Shown piece after piece: positions 24,141 to 31,698 of a stretch of DNA of 64,000 bases (positions within the stretch are counted from its first letter, which is position 1; each line of letters opens with the position of its first letter). This DNA comes from JANWZL01 sp041640815. GTDB taxonomy: Bacteria > Pseudomonadota > Gammaproteobacteria > Burkholderiales > Thiobacillaceae. The stretch covers positions 1 to 64,000 of the forward strand of contig JBEPZO010000001.1 of the NCBI GenBank assembly GCA_041640815.1. Direction: 5' to 3'. The translations under genes and the position numbers were made by a program. Under the pieces are notes generated by a model. That model was not told the DNA's origin. It did no database searches and saw only the letters and a program-made list of their open reading frames with translations.

Positions 24141-25676
24141 ATGCAACCGAAATTCTTCCTGCCGATCGTCTCAGACGAGCATCCCCACGGCAAAGAGTTT
24201 AACCCGAAGCAGGTCAGTGAATGGCTCCGGCGTCGGCCTGCTTCTGATCTCCTGTATAGGGCACGGGAGCTTACAGGCTATCTTGCAGCCGCCAACCAAG
24301 GCCAGATGCCTACTGAAGCTCGCGCCACCTGGCTTAAGGCGATTGAGGCTGATGTGCAAGACACTGTTGCCGCGTTGCGTAAACGCTACCGAGATGCCTC
24401 CCTGCCGCTAGCGCCAACGTTGTGTCCATACGCCAAGGAGGCACAAAAGCTGCTACTCACGCTAGCTGTGGCATACAAGTTGCTGATCATCAGCTGGGCG
24501 AAGCATGCTATGCATGCTAACACACAACTGCTTGCTAAAAACCTGCATCAATTGTTTGCGTGCTTGCAGCAAGCCCTTGGGATTAGCTACGAGACCCATA
24601 CTGAGGTACCCGAGGGCGTTTGGCTCGATCTTCACCAAACTTATCACTATGCTCGGCATACCGGTTTGGCCAGGATCTTGCCGGAAACTAGCATAGATCA
24701 TGTCTCGATAGAAGCGCTATACGTCAGTACACTGCTGCTGGCTATAGCTGATCCCTACCGCCTGTCACCGCTAGAATTGACTTGGGTTAGAGACATTATT
24801 AACCGCTATGGTCACCTTTGCAAAATCGTTGTGGCGGGGGCAACAAGCGAACACGCGGGTACCTACGTCATCGCTATGAACTCGGACGCCCCGCCAGCAC
24901 CGCTTGTTCGTCAGCGGCATCCGAATCAAGGGCATTGGGATTTTCTGCTTGACACCACCGATTTAGTTAAGCATCTACTTTTTTTGCAGACCCAAATTAG
25001 GGCCAGGATCGAGCCGGAGAAGCTCGGTTTACCAACAGCTGCTAAAACGGCTGGTTATGGCATGATGTTGCGGCGTTTGTGTCTCAACTGGGGGGCATCT
25101 ATTCAACGCCGTGCGCAACGTCGACGCGCAAAATCTGAAAAGGAAATTGATGTCGTTTTCGGTTTTGATACCGTCTATCGGCTTGTGGCTTCAGGTGCAC
25201 CAAAGGATGCAGTAGAAAGCCAGGCGGCTGAGCGAGCGCCAGTATTACGCTGCACGATTATCGACGACAGCATGAGCGGTATAGCGTTAGGCTTTACCGG
25301 AAATACTAACGTCCAGGTGAGCGTAGGGGATGCCGTAGGCGTGCGACTAGATGACCGACGTTGGGGGATAGGCCTACTGCGCTGGTTTAGGCTATCGGCC
25401 GCGTGTGAGTTGTTGTTTGGTGTTCAACTGCTCGCTCCAAGCGCTATGCCTATACGCTTGTCACTTGAGGGCACTGGCAAGGAGGGTGTGGGCCTGCTGC
25501 TTGCACAGCTTGTGCCGACAGTTCGCGCCACAAAGCTACTTACCCCAAACGGTTTTCTGGTGCCAGGAACAACGACAAAGGCCGCGAGCGAAGCCGGACC
25601 GCTAGCGATAAGAGTGGAAAAATGGCTAGAGAGCACGACGCGAGTCGATCTTTTTCGCGTGCTGGTTGGGGAATAA
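24141..25676 (+). CDS. Large uncharacterised protein with C-terminal PilZ-like domain
   Basis: A 511-residue cytoplasmic protein. The long helical N-terminal two thirds contain hydrophobic stretches (LLLTLAVAYKLLIISWA, VSTLLLAIADPYRL) but no clear membrane anchor. The C-terminal part (about 370-450) has a PilZ-like pattern: RCTIIDDSMSGIALGF, then VGDAVGVRLDDRRWGIGLLRWFRL, then ELLFGVQLLAPSAMP. The RXXXR c-di-GMP motif is not obvious. Its GC is below the window average. It lies next to the flagellar cluster but in the opposite direction, so a c-di-GMP-linked role in motility is possible but unproven. The start at 24141 (MQPKFFLPIVSDEHP) is preferred. Confidence 0.65.
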   Translation: MQPKFFLPIVSDEHPHGKEFNPKQVSEWLRRRPASDLLYRARELTGYLAAANQGQMPTEARATWLKAIEADVQDTVAALRKRYRDASLPLAPTLCPYAKEAQKLLLTLAVAYKLLIISWAKHAMHANTQLLAKNLHQLFACLQQALGISYETHTEVPEGVWLDLHQTYHYARHTGLARILPETSIDHVSIEALYVSTLLLAIADPYRLSPLELTWVRDIINRYGHLCKIVVAGATSEHAGTYVIAMNSDAPPAPLVRQRHPNQGHWDFLLDTTDLVKHLLFLQTQIRARIEPEKLGLPTAAKTAGYGMMLRRLCLNWGASIQRRAQRRRAKSEKEIDVVFGFDTVYRLVASGAPKDAVESQAAERAPVLRCTIIDDSMSGIALGFTGNTNVQVSVGDAVGVRLDDRRWGIGLLRWFRLSAACELLFGVQLLAPSAMPIRLSLEGTGKEGVGLLLAQLVPTVRATKLLTPNGFLVPGTTTKAASEAGPLAIRVEKWLESTTRVDLFRVLVGE

Positions 25677-25732
25677 GCCGAACGCAGTAAAACGCCAAGC
25701 GGTTCGAGGTCGCTCAATAGCCTTTCGCTGCT

Positions 25733-26518
25733 CTATTGAGCTGTATCGAGCTCTATTTCGCGCACTTCGCCTTTCTTCTCGTGCAGGATGAGGATATTGA
25801 CGCGTCGGTTGCGTGCACGGCCTTCCGGGGTCGCATTGGTGTCGATTGGTCGGTTATCCGCATAACCGATCGCCACCATTCGGCTCGGATGTACCCCTTG
25901 TTCAGCAAACAGACGCACAACGCTACCCGCACGCGCAGACGAGAGCTCCCAGTTCGAGGGATACACCAGGCTGCGAATCGGCACGTTGTCGGTATGCCCC
26001 TCAACTTGGATGGGATTGTCCACTTGTGCCAACACCCTCGCTACTGCGGTCAGGGTCTCGATGGATCGTGGCTGCAACACGGCCTCCCCAGTAGCGAACA
26101 GCACGCTGGCGTTAATTTCCACGGTGATGCCTCGCGGCGATTGGGTTACACGCACCTGCCCCTCCTTGACCAAGGGAGCCATCGCTTCGAGGACATTTTT
26201 GGCCACTTTACGCATGCGTTCCGTCTCGCTGGGCGCGGGTGTAGTTGAAGTATTGGGCAACCCAGAGCGCAATAGTCGGCCTCTTTCGCTCAACAGTTCG
26301 GGATGACGCGTACGTAGCTCGATCAAGCGGTCGTGCGAGACGGGGTCGCGGAAGGCTTTTAACAGCGACTCTGAGAAAATGCGGTATTTACCCTCGTTGA
26401 TTGAAGAGATGGCGTACATGACCACGAAGAAGGCAAATAAGAGCGTGATGAAGTCAGCATAGGAGACAAGCCAGCGCTCCAGGTTTTCGTGTTCTTCGCT
26501 GATTCGTTTCCGTGGCAT
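25733..26518 (-). CDS. motD: Flagellar motor stator protein MotD (MotB family)
   Basis: A 261-residue stator subunit. The N-terminal plug and single transmembrane helix carry the proton-channel aspartate in LVSYADFITLLFAFFVVMYA (Asp22). The OmpA-like peptidoglycan-binding domain has VLFATGEAVLQPRS, VEGHTDNVPI and IGYADNRPI with ARNRRVNILI. The N-terminal PRKRISEEHENLERW is typical of MotD, partner of MotC. In related bacteria motC and motD are adjacent or overlapping; here 1.35 kb separates them. The start at 26518 is the ATG matching the family N-terminus. Confidence 0.92.
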   Translation of the reverse strand: MPRKRISEEHENLERWLVSYADFITLLFAFFVVMYAISSINEGKYRIFSESLLKAFRDPVSHDRLIELRTRHPELLSERGRLLRSGLPNTSTTPAPSETERMRKVAKNVLEAMAPLVKEGQVRVTQSPRGITVEINASVLFATGEAVLQPRSIETLTAVARVLAQVDNPIQVEGHTDNVPIRSLVYPSNWELSSARAGSVVRLFAEQGVHPSRMVAIGYADNRPIDTNATPEGRARNRRVNILILHEKKGEVREIELDTAQ

Positions 26519-27731
26519 AGGGTGTTCGATGCAGGAAAATGTCAACGCTTTTCGGTGCACAATGCAGCGCGAGCTTCAGCGCCTAAGGCGCTAGATTACG
26601 CCTTCCAGGCCAGTCTGAGCTAGTCCTCATGCCTGACAGGATTTAGGAACTCTTTACGGTGTGCATCCGTTGCTTGTCCAAAATTTCCGATCCCCCTGGG
26701 TCATGATGCACCTGAGCTGGAGGTATGGCCCCGAGGGCGGACGCCCTCGTTTGCAGTAGAGTAGCAGCCTTAGCTTCGCTTTCATGGTTCGGCCTGTTGG
26801 ATATGGCGGCAGAAGAAACCCTGTATGACAGCCGCGGTTGGCCAGGTTGGTCGGCCTGGACCTGGGGGTGGATGTTGTACCGGATCAGAGCGCTGTTCTG
26901 CGCTTTCGCTACCTTCGGCACGGCCTGAGCGTGTGCCTGCTTGAGCGGCTCGATGTCATTCTGACTAATTGCAGGTAGCCGCATGCGCAAAAGCGGCACT
27001 GACGTAGATGCGACTTTGATTGCGGCGCCGAGCTTGGCAAAAACGCCCGCGGTGAGCGAGATCCTGATAAACACCAGGATGAGGAAGCGGGTAATCCGTG
27101 GCAGTTTGTGCGCTGCGCATACCCGAGCCCGGGGTGAGCTTGCGTTCTGGATGCTGAAGAGTCAGTTTGGCTACCGCTAGACGCGCTCCCCAGGCCGGGC
27201 GAAAAACACTGCGCAGCGCTACGTCCTGTATGCGCTGGTCCATCTGTGGCTGGTACGCAATGCGTTGTTGGTTGCAACGGGATGAGTGCGCTCGCCCGTG
27301 GCCTGCGGGAGCCTGATGTGGCTTCAAGAGGCTCCTGTGAAGGCCTATATGGAGCTGAAAACGGCTCAAAATCTCCCCTGATCCCAAAATATGTTTGCTC
27401 TCATCATTGCGTACTGGACGGATGAGGAAGTAGGCAGAGGTCTTGGGATAGTTTCCGGATAGATGTGTCAAGGCGATTGAGTAGGGATCGAAGAGGTGGG
27501 CGTGGTAAGAAGGTTTGATGACAAAGTCGACCTTGAACCGTTGGCGAGCAACCATGACTGTAAGGCGCATCAGACCAAACTTTCGCTGGTTGGGAACGGC
27601 TGACGGGTGAGCGTGATCTGCCCAAGGAGCTCATGCGTGAGGCTTTGCAGACGATTTTGGCAGGCGGAAGACTGAATTCCTCGGCACATCGGCGAACGCA
27701 CGGACTATCGCAGCGGCTTGTTAAAACATCT
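26519..27731. other. Apparently non-coding or degenerate stretch separating motC and motD
   Basis: About 1.2 kb with no protein I can recognise. Two minus-strand open frames (27570-26965 and 27074-26643) overlap in different frames, lack ribosome-binding sites and have low-complexity compositions typical of non-coding DNA. They could be the frameshifted remains of one gene. A strong hairpin GAGGGCG-GA-CGCCCTC lies near 26733-26748. The base composition is lower in GC than the core regions. The position inside an otherwise compact flagellar operon suggests an old insertion that has decayed. Confidence 0.4.
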
Positions 27732-27914
27732 GAGTAGCTACCCCTGTAGCTTCGCTTCGATCATCCGCGGGTTTGGGCTCCGGCCGCCCGGCGCGCCGCC
27801 GGGCTTAACCTTCGCGTGCGCGAAGGTTAGCCTGCACCGAAACCCGACGGTGGGTTTTTCGGTCCTCTTCAGAGTAGATACCCCTGCAGCTTCGCTTCGA
27901 TCATCCGCGGGTTT
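27732..27914. repeat. 43-bp direct repeats of the motC 3' end flanking a hairpin cluster
   Basis: Positions 27732-27774 and 27872-27914 are 41/43 identical with an exact 140-bp offset. The right copy is the authentic 3' end of motC; the left copy is a duplicate carrying an earlier in-frame stop. Between them are three hairpins. These are GCCCGGCG/CGCCGGGC (27786-27804, 3-nt loop), an 11-bp stem built on AACCTTCGCG/CGCGAAGGTT (27806-27829, 2-nt loop), and CCGAAACCC with GGGTTTTTCGG (27837-27862). This looks like a small palindromic element that duplicated its target, or a tandem duplication that later captured hairpins. Confidence 0.7.
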
Positions 27915-28621
27915 TCGCCGTTGGCGATGGCGACTAGCCCCGCGATGAACATTTCCTTGAGCTTTACCTGTTTGTTGACGATGGCCTTAAGTTTGTTGGA
28001 CATGGGGATAAAGATTAGGTTAGCGCTGCCTACACCATAGATGGTGGCGACGAAGGCTACGGCGATCCCGGCTCCTAGCTTGGAGGGGTCGGAGAGATTT
28101 TCCATGACATGGATCAATCCCATCACCGCGCCGATGATTCCGATGGTCGGGGCATACCCACCGGCCGACAGCCATACACGTGCTGCCTCCTGGTGGTGGT
28201 GTTCATAAGAAGACAGCTCGAGCTCCAAAGTCTCGCGGAGCACCTCGGGCTCGGCGCCATCAACCAACATTTGCAATCCTCGCCTTTGGAACGGATCCGC
28301 CAGTGTTTCGATCTGGGGTTCGAGTGCGAGTAGGCCACCGCGCCGCGCGATATGGCTCCAGTCGAGGATCTGGTGCAAGACCTCATCCGGCGTAACCTGG
28401 GGGGGGCTAAACACCCAACGGACCATGGCTAGACCGTCGAGAAAGACTCGCAGCGGGCTTTGCAACATCACTGCTCCCATGGTGCCACCGATGACGATAA
28501 CAAAGGCGGTGATCTGGAGCAGCGAGCCGATATGCCCACCTTCCAGATGTTGCCCGACGATGATCGCGGATACGCCGAGGACAAGGCCGATTATGCTGGT
28601 CAGATCGATACCTTGTGGCAC
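27869..28621 (-). CDS. motC: Flagellar motor stator protein MotC (MotA family)
   Basis: A 250-residue inner-membrane protein with four hydrophobic segments. The N-terminal pair includes SIIGLVLGVSAIIVGQHLEGG and ITAFVIVIGGTMGAVML. The C-terminal pair begins at GGYAPTIGIIGAVMGLIHVMENL with the proline-rich stator turn and continues IAVAFVATIYGVGSANLIFIPM. This is the MotA/ExbB fold with a cytoplasmic loop (about 65-140) that contacts FliG. The start is GTG. The last codons differ from the upstream duplicated copy, in which a TAG would end the protein at ...EAKLQG, so the present C-terminus (YLL) may come from the rearrangement. Confidence 0.92.
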   Translation of the reverse strand: MPQGIDLTSIIGLVLGVSAIIVGQHLEGGHIGSLLQITAFVIVIGGTMGAVMLQSPLRVFLDGLAMVRWVFSPPQVTPDEVLHQILDWSHIARRGGLLALEPQIETLADPFQRRGLQMLVDGAEPEVLRETLELELSSYEHHHQEAARVWLSAGGYAPTIGIIGAVMGLIHVMENLSDPSKLGAGIAVAFVATIYGVGSANLIFIPMSNKLKAIVNKQVKLKEMFIAGLVAIANGENPRMIEAKLQGYLL

Positions 28622-28729
28622 AGGTTTATCCCACGGTCAGTAATGGTTCGAGGGTGGACAATTGGCCAAAGGGGCAAGTTCTACTGGCTGGAATGCCCTG
28701 TCGGCAGGATGGTTCATTCAACCTGAACA

Positions 28730-29440
28730 TCACTCTTTCCATGCCCTCAGGCGGCTGCGTAGACGACTGATGGCCTGAGTGTGCAGTTGACAGACACGAG
28801 ACTCGGATATCCCCAACACGGCTCCGATCTCTTTGAAGTTCATCCCCTCTTCATAGTACATCCCCATCAGCTGCTTTTCGCGCTCAGGTAGTTCAGATAC
28901 AGCTCGCGCCAGTGCTTGTGTAAAGTGGTGACTTGCCAGTATCTCATAAGGTCCGTTTGCTGCATCGTCCGCGAAACGCTCTAAAAAATAATCCCCTCCT
29001 TCCTCATGCAGGTCCTCATAATAGAGCAGCTGAGCGCCGCGGGCGTCATTGAGCAACTCGTAATAGTCGTTGATGTTGAGCCGCATCTCGTCAGCTATCT
29101 CTTGTTCCGTTGGTGGTCGCCCTAGCCGCTGCTCAAGGGTGTGTATGGTCTGCTCGATCTGGCGGGCCGCTTTTCGTACATTGCGCGAAGCCCAGTCCGA
29201 CTCGCGTAGCTCATCGAGCATCGCACCGCGTATGCGTTGCGTAGCATAAGTTTCGAAGTGGGCACCCTGCCGGTCGTCAAAGCGCTCCACCGCCTCCAGT
29301 AACCCCATGAGACCCGCCTGGATGAGGTCATCTACCTCTACACTAGCTGGCAAGCGGGTCATTAGGTGATGAGCGATGCGTTTAACCAGCGGTAGATAGG
29401 CGCGCACAAGCTCTTCACTGAGTTCAGCTGAGCTGGACAT
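28730..29440 (-). CDS. fliA: Flagellar sigma factor FliA (sigma-28)
   Basis: A 236-residue sigma factor. Region 2 has VEVDDLIQAGLMGLLEAVERFD and FETYATQRIRGAMLDELRESDW. Region 3 follows, and region 4 has ELPEREKQLMGMYYEEGMNFKEIGAVLGISESRVCQLHTQA, the helix-turn-helix for -35 recognition. It directs late flagellar and chemotaxis transcription. Its start overlaps the end of fleN by 17 bp. Confidence 0.95.
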   Translation of the reverse strand: MSSSAELSEELVRAYLPLVKRIAHHLMTRLPASVEVDDLIQAGLMGLLEAVERFDDRQGAHFETYATQRIRGAMLDELRESDWASRNVRKAARQIEQTIHTLEQRLGRPPTEQEIADEMRLNINDYYELLNDARGAQLLYYEDLHEEGGDYFLERFADDAANGPYEILASHHFTQALARAVSELPEREKQLMGMYYEEGMNFKEIGAVLGISESRVCQLHTQAISRLRSRLRAWKE

Positions 29441-30311
29441 TCTTGGTCTTCTCCATGACCGCCTCTGTGGTCAGGCGACTGAACATCCACATCTTGAGCC
29501 AGAACTCTTCAGGCTTGCTTATCCCCGCCTGTCGCAGCATCGCCGCCACGGTTTCTGCCACTCTGCGCAAGGCTTGGATTCCCGGTCGATCTGCAGAGAG
29601 CTCTTGTACCGAGAGCATGTGCCGAACAGCCTCGATCATGGTCTTGTCAAATGGTACGCTGCCTAGCCAGTGCAGCTCGATATCTAGAAAACGCTGCGCC
29701 GTCGAGGCTAAAGCGGTAAAAGTCGCTCGCGCCGACGATTCGTCTCTCGCCTGCATGACGACGACATGCCAGCGTTCGCTTGGATATAACCGCTGGACCC
29801 CTTTAATCAACGCATAGGATTGGGTGAGGGCCGTTCTACCTTGCGGGACGACCAAGATGCGGTCGTGTGCACACATGGCTAGACTGCCAGCCTCGGCGCC
29901 GTGGGGGGCGTGCAATAGTAGGCACTGGGGCGCATCGGTTTGGCTGTTCAGGGCATCGATGACCTCATGCCAGCGTTCTTCAGATAGGCTGGCAAGCCAA
30001 GGCATACCGCCATGGATAGCTAACAGACCAAGCCCGGCAGAGATGTTGTACAGTGCGGTGTCGGGTGATGCCCCCTGACGCAAGGCCTGATTCAAACTGC
30101 GCCGCAAGGGGAGACCGAAACAAGTGGCCACGTTATGTGGTGCAGCAGCTTCATCTAGCACCCACACCAATAGCCCGCGCCCATTGAGGGCATAGGCTAG
30201 GTGGGCGGTGACTAGCGCGGTCAGGGCGGCGTCAGTGCCGCACACCCCTAGGGGCAGGAAGCGAGGAAACTGCCCCAACATCTTGCGCAATCCAGCGGCC
30301 TGGTCCTGCAT
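29424..30311 (-). CDS. fleN: FleN/FlhG-like MinD-family protein with degenerate P-loop
   Basis: A 295-residue protein in the FleN/FlhG position between flhF and fliA. The overall MinD-like pattern is kept: VLDEAAAPHNVATCFGL in place of the usual switch region, LSLSEERW-like helices, RILVVPQGRTALTQSYALIKG, and a C-terminal LGSVPFDKTMIEAVRHMLSVQE. However, the deviant Walker A (KGGVGKT in active members) reads CGTDAALT (24-31), with no lysine, so ATP binding is probably lost. The ATG at 30311 is used; a TTG at 30320 is possible. It could regulate flagellar number by a non-ATPase mechanism, for example by binding FlhF or transcription factors. Confidence 0.78.
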   Translation of the reverse strand: MQDQAAGLRKMLGQFPRFLPLGVCGTDAALTALVTAHLAYALNGRGLLVWVLDEAAAPHNVATCFGLPLRRSLNQALRQGASPDTALYNISAGLGLLAIHGGMPWLASLSEERWHEVIDALNSQTDAPQCLLLHAPHGAEAGSLAMCAHDRILVVPQGRTALTQSYALIKGVQRLYPSERWHVVVMQARDESSARATFTALASTAQRFLDIELHWLGSVPFDKTMIEAVRHMLSVQELSADRPGIQALRRVAETVAAMLRQAGISKPEEFWLKMWMFSRLTTEAVMEKTKNVQLS

Positions 30312-30320
30312 CTTTGTCAA

Positions 30321-31694
30321 TTAGCGCAGAGCGCTGACCATGCCTGAATGAGCGGCCTCCTCCGGCAAGCCATAACGACTCATGGCTGCCATGAGTACGG
30401 GGTAGTCACCTTCCAAGGGGGTGTAAGGAGAATCCGCCAGAGCAAGTCGGAACGCGCGGTCAACAAGATAGACGGCGTTGGCCGTGTGTAGGTCCTCTGG
30501 CACACGCTGACCGTTGGTCACATAGTGCACCGTAAGCTGATGGCGGATGACGACGTCTAAGCATGGGCCGAAGGAGAGGGCTTCATCGATCTTGGTCAGA
30601 ATGCAGCCAATGAGACCCGGCCCACTGTAGGCGCGTACCACTTCCTCCAAGGTGATGCCCTGAGCAGGGGCTGCAAGCAAGAGGATGCGTTTAACACCGC
30701 GTGCATCACCACAGAGCAAGGCCACCTGCTCAGCCACGCGTTTGTCCCGCTGCGACATGCCGACGGTGTCGATTAGCACGAGGTGCTTGTGTGCCACATC
30801 AGACAGGGTCAGTTCCAAGTCGTTGTCGTCTTGGACGGCGAAGACCGGAGCACCCAAGATTCGCCCGTAAATGCGTAATTGATCCTGGGCACCGATGCGA
30901 TAAGTATCGGTGGTCACTAGGGCGACCTTGGCTGCGCCGTACCTCAGGACAGCGCGTGCGGCCAGTTTGGCTACCGTTGTCGTCTTGCCCACACCGGTTG
31001 GACCAACCAAAGCGTAGACGCCGCCACGCATCAGGATATCTTCCTCTTCCTTTGGGGTGACGATATTCTGCGCGATGAGTGTTTTAAGCCATTTCGACGC
31101 CCGTTCCGTGTCCTGTTCGCGGGGAATGTCTGCTAACAGCTGACGAGAGAGCGCTGGACTAAAGCCAGCAGCGAGCAAGCGTTTCATCAATTCGGCGCGC
31201 ACGGGCTCGCGGCTAGCTAGCTCACCCCACGCAAAAGCCGCGAGTTGGTCTTCTAGAATTTGCCGTAGCGCGCGGATCTCGCGTAATAAATCTTCGCTGG
31301 TAAGATTAGACTCGGCAGGTTTGGGCGCTGGGGAGCTTGGTCGAGCCGACGAGTTCGGCCGCTCTTGTGCAGCGGACGCACGTAATACTTCCCGGTGTTT
31401 CGATGCTGTGCGCGCCGAGCGGATGACACTGGCTTCGCGCTGAGCCACATACTCTGTGAAAGGGGTAACGGGTGGAGACTCGGGTGCGGGAGGCGGTTTG
31501 GCGGCTAAACGCGGGGAGGCTTCAACCGGTTCCGCCTGACCAGAGAGAGCAGCTACGTCCAAATCGGCTACGGCGATGATCTCTACGCCCCCATCCACCT
31601 GGCGGTTTGAGAGGATGATGGCATTGGCCCCCAAGGCGTCGCGCACCATGCGCAGGGCCTCGCGGGTCGTGGCGGCACGGAATTTCTTGACCAT
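30321..31694 (-). CDS. flhF: Flagellar SRP-type GTPase FlhF
   Basis: A 457-residue protein. The N-terminal B domain begins MVKKFRAATTREALRMVRDALG. A proline/alanine-rich linker (about 55-130), N domain and G domain follow. The G domain has GPTGVGKTTTVAKLA (from 231), TTDTYRIGAQDQLRIY, DTVGMSQRD (in place of DTAG) and TKIDE. FlhF recruits the first flagellar components to the pole and sets flagellar placement with FlhG. It sits between flhA (4-bp gap) and fleN. Confidence 0.95.
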   Translation of the reverse strand: MVKKFRAATTREALRMVRDALGANAIILSNRQVDGGVEIIAVADLDVAALSGQAEPVEASPRLAAKPPPAPESPPVTPFTEYVAQREASVIRSARTASKHREVLRASAAQERPNSSARPSSPAPKPAESNLTSEDLLREIRALRQILEDQLAAFAWGELASREPVRAELMKRLLAAGFSPALSRQLLADIPREQDTERASKWLKTLIAQNIVTPKEEEDILMRGGVYALVGPTGVGKTTTVAKLAARAVLRYGAAKVALVTTDTYRIGAQDQLRIYGRILGAPVFAVQDDNDLELTLSDVAHKHLVLIDTVGMSQRDKRVAEQVALLCGDARGVKRILLLAAPAQGITLEEVVRAYSGPGLIGCILTKIDEALSFGPCLDVVIRHQLTVHYVTNGQRVPEDLHTANAVYLVDRAFRLALADSPYTPLEGDYPVLMAAMSRYGLPEEAAHSGMVSALR

Positions 31695-31698
31695 CGCC

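Noticed and set aside
26965..27570. A 201-codon minus-strand open frame between motC and motD
   Set aside because: No recognisable domain, no ribosome-binding site, and overlap with another open frame; composition does not look like selected protein. Described as part of the degenerate stretch instead.
27837..27862. Third hairpin near the motC end as a Rho-independent terminator
   Set aside because: The T-run is inside the stem rather than after it, so it does not have the terminator layout; retained only as part of the repeat element.
28622..28729. Possible sigma-28 promoter (GCCGACAG on the minus strand) before motC
   Set aside because: The -10 element matches only 6 of 8 and no TAAA-type -35 lies at the right spacing.
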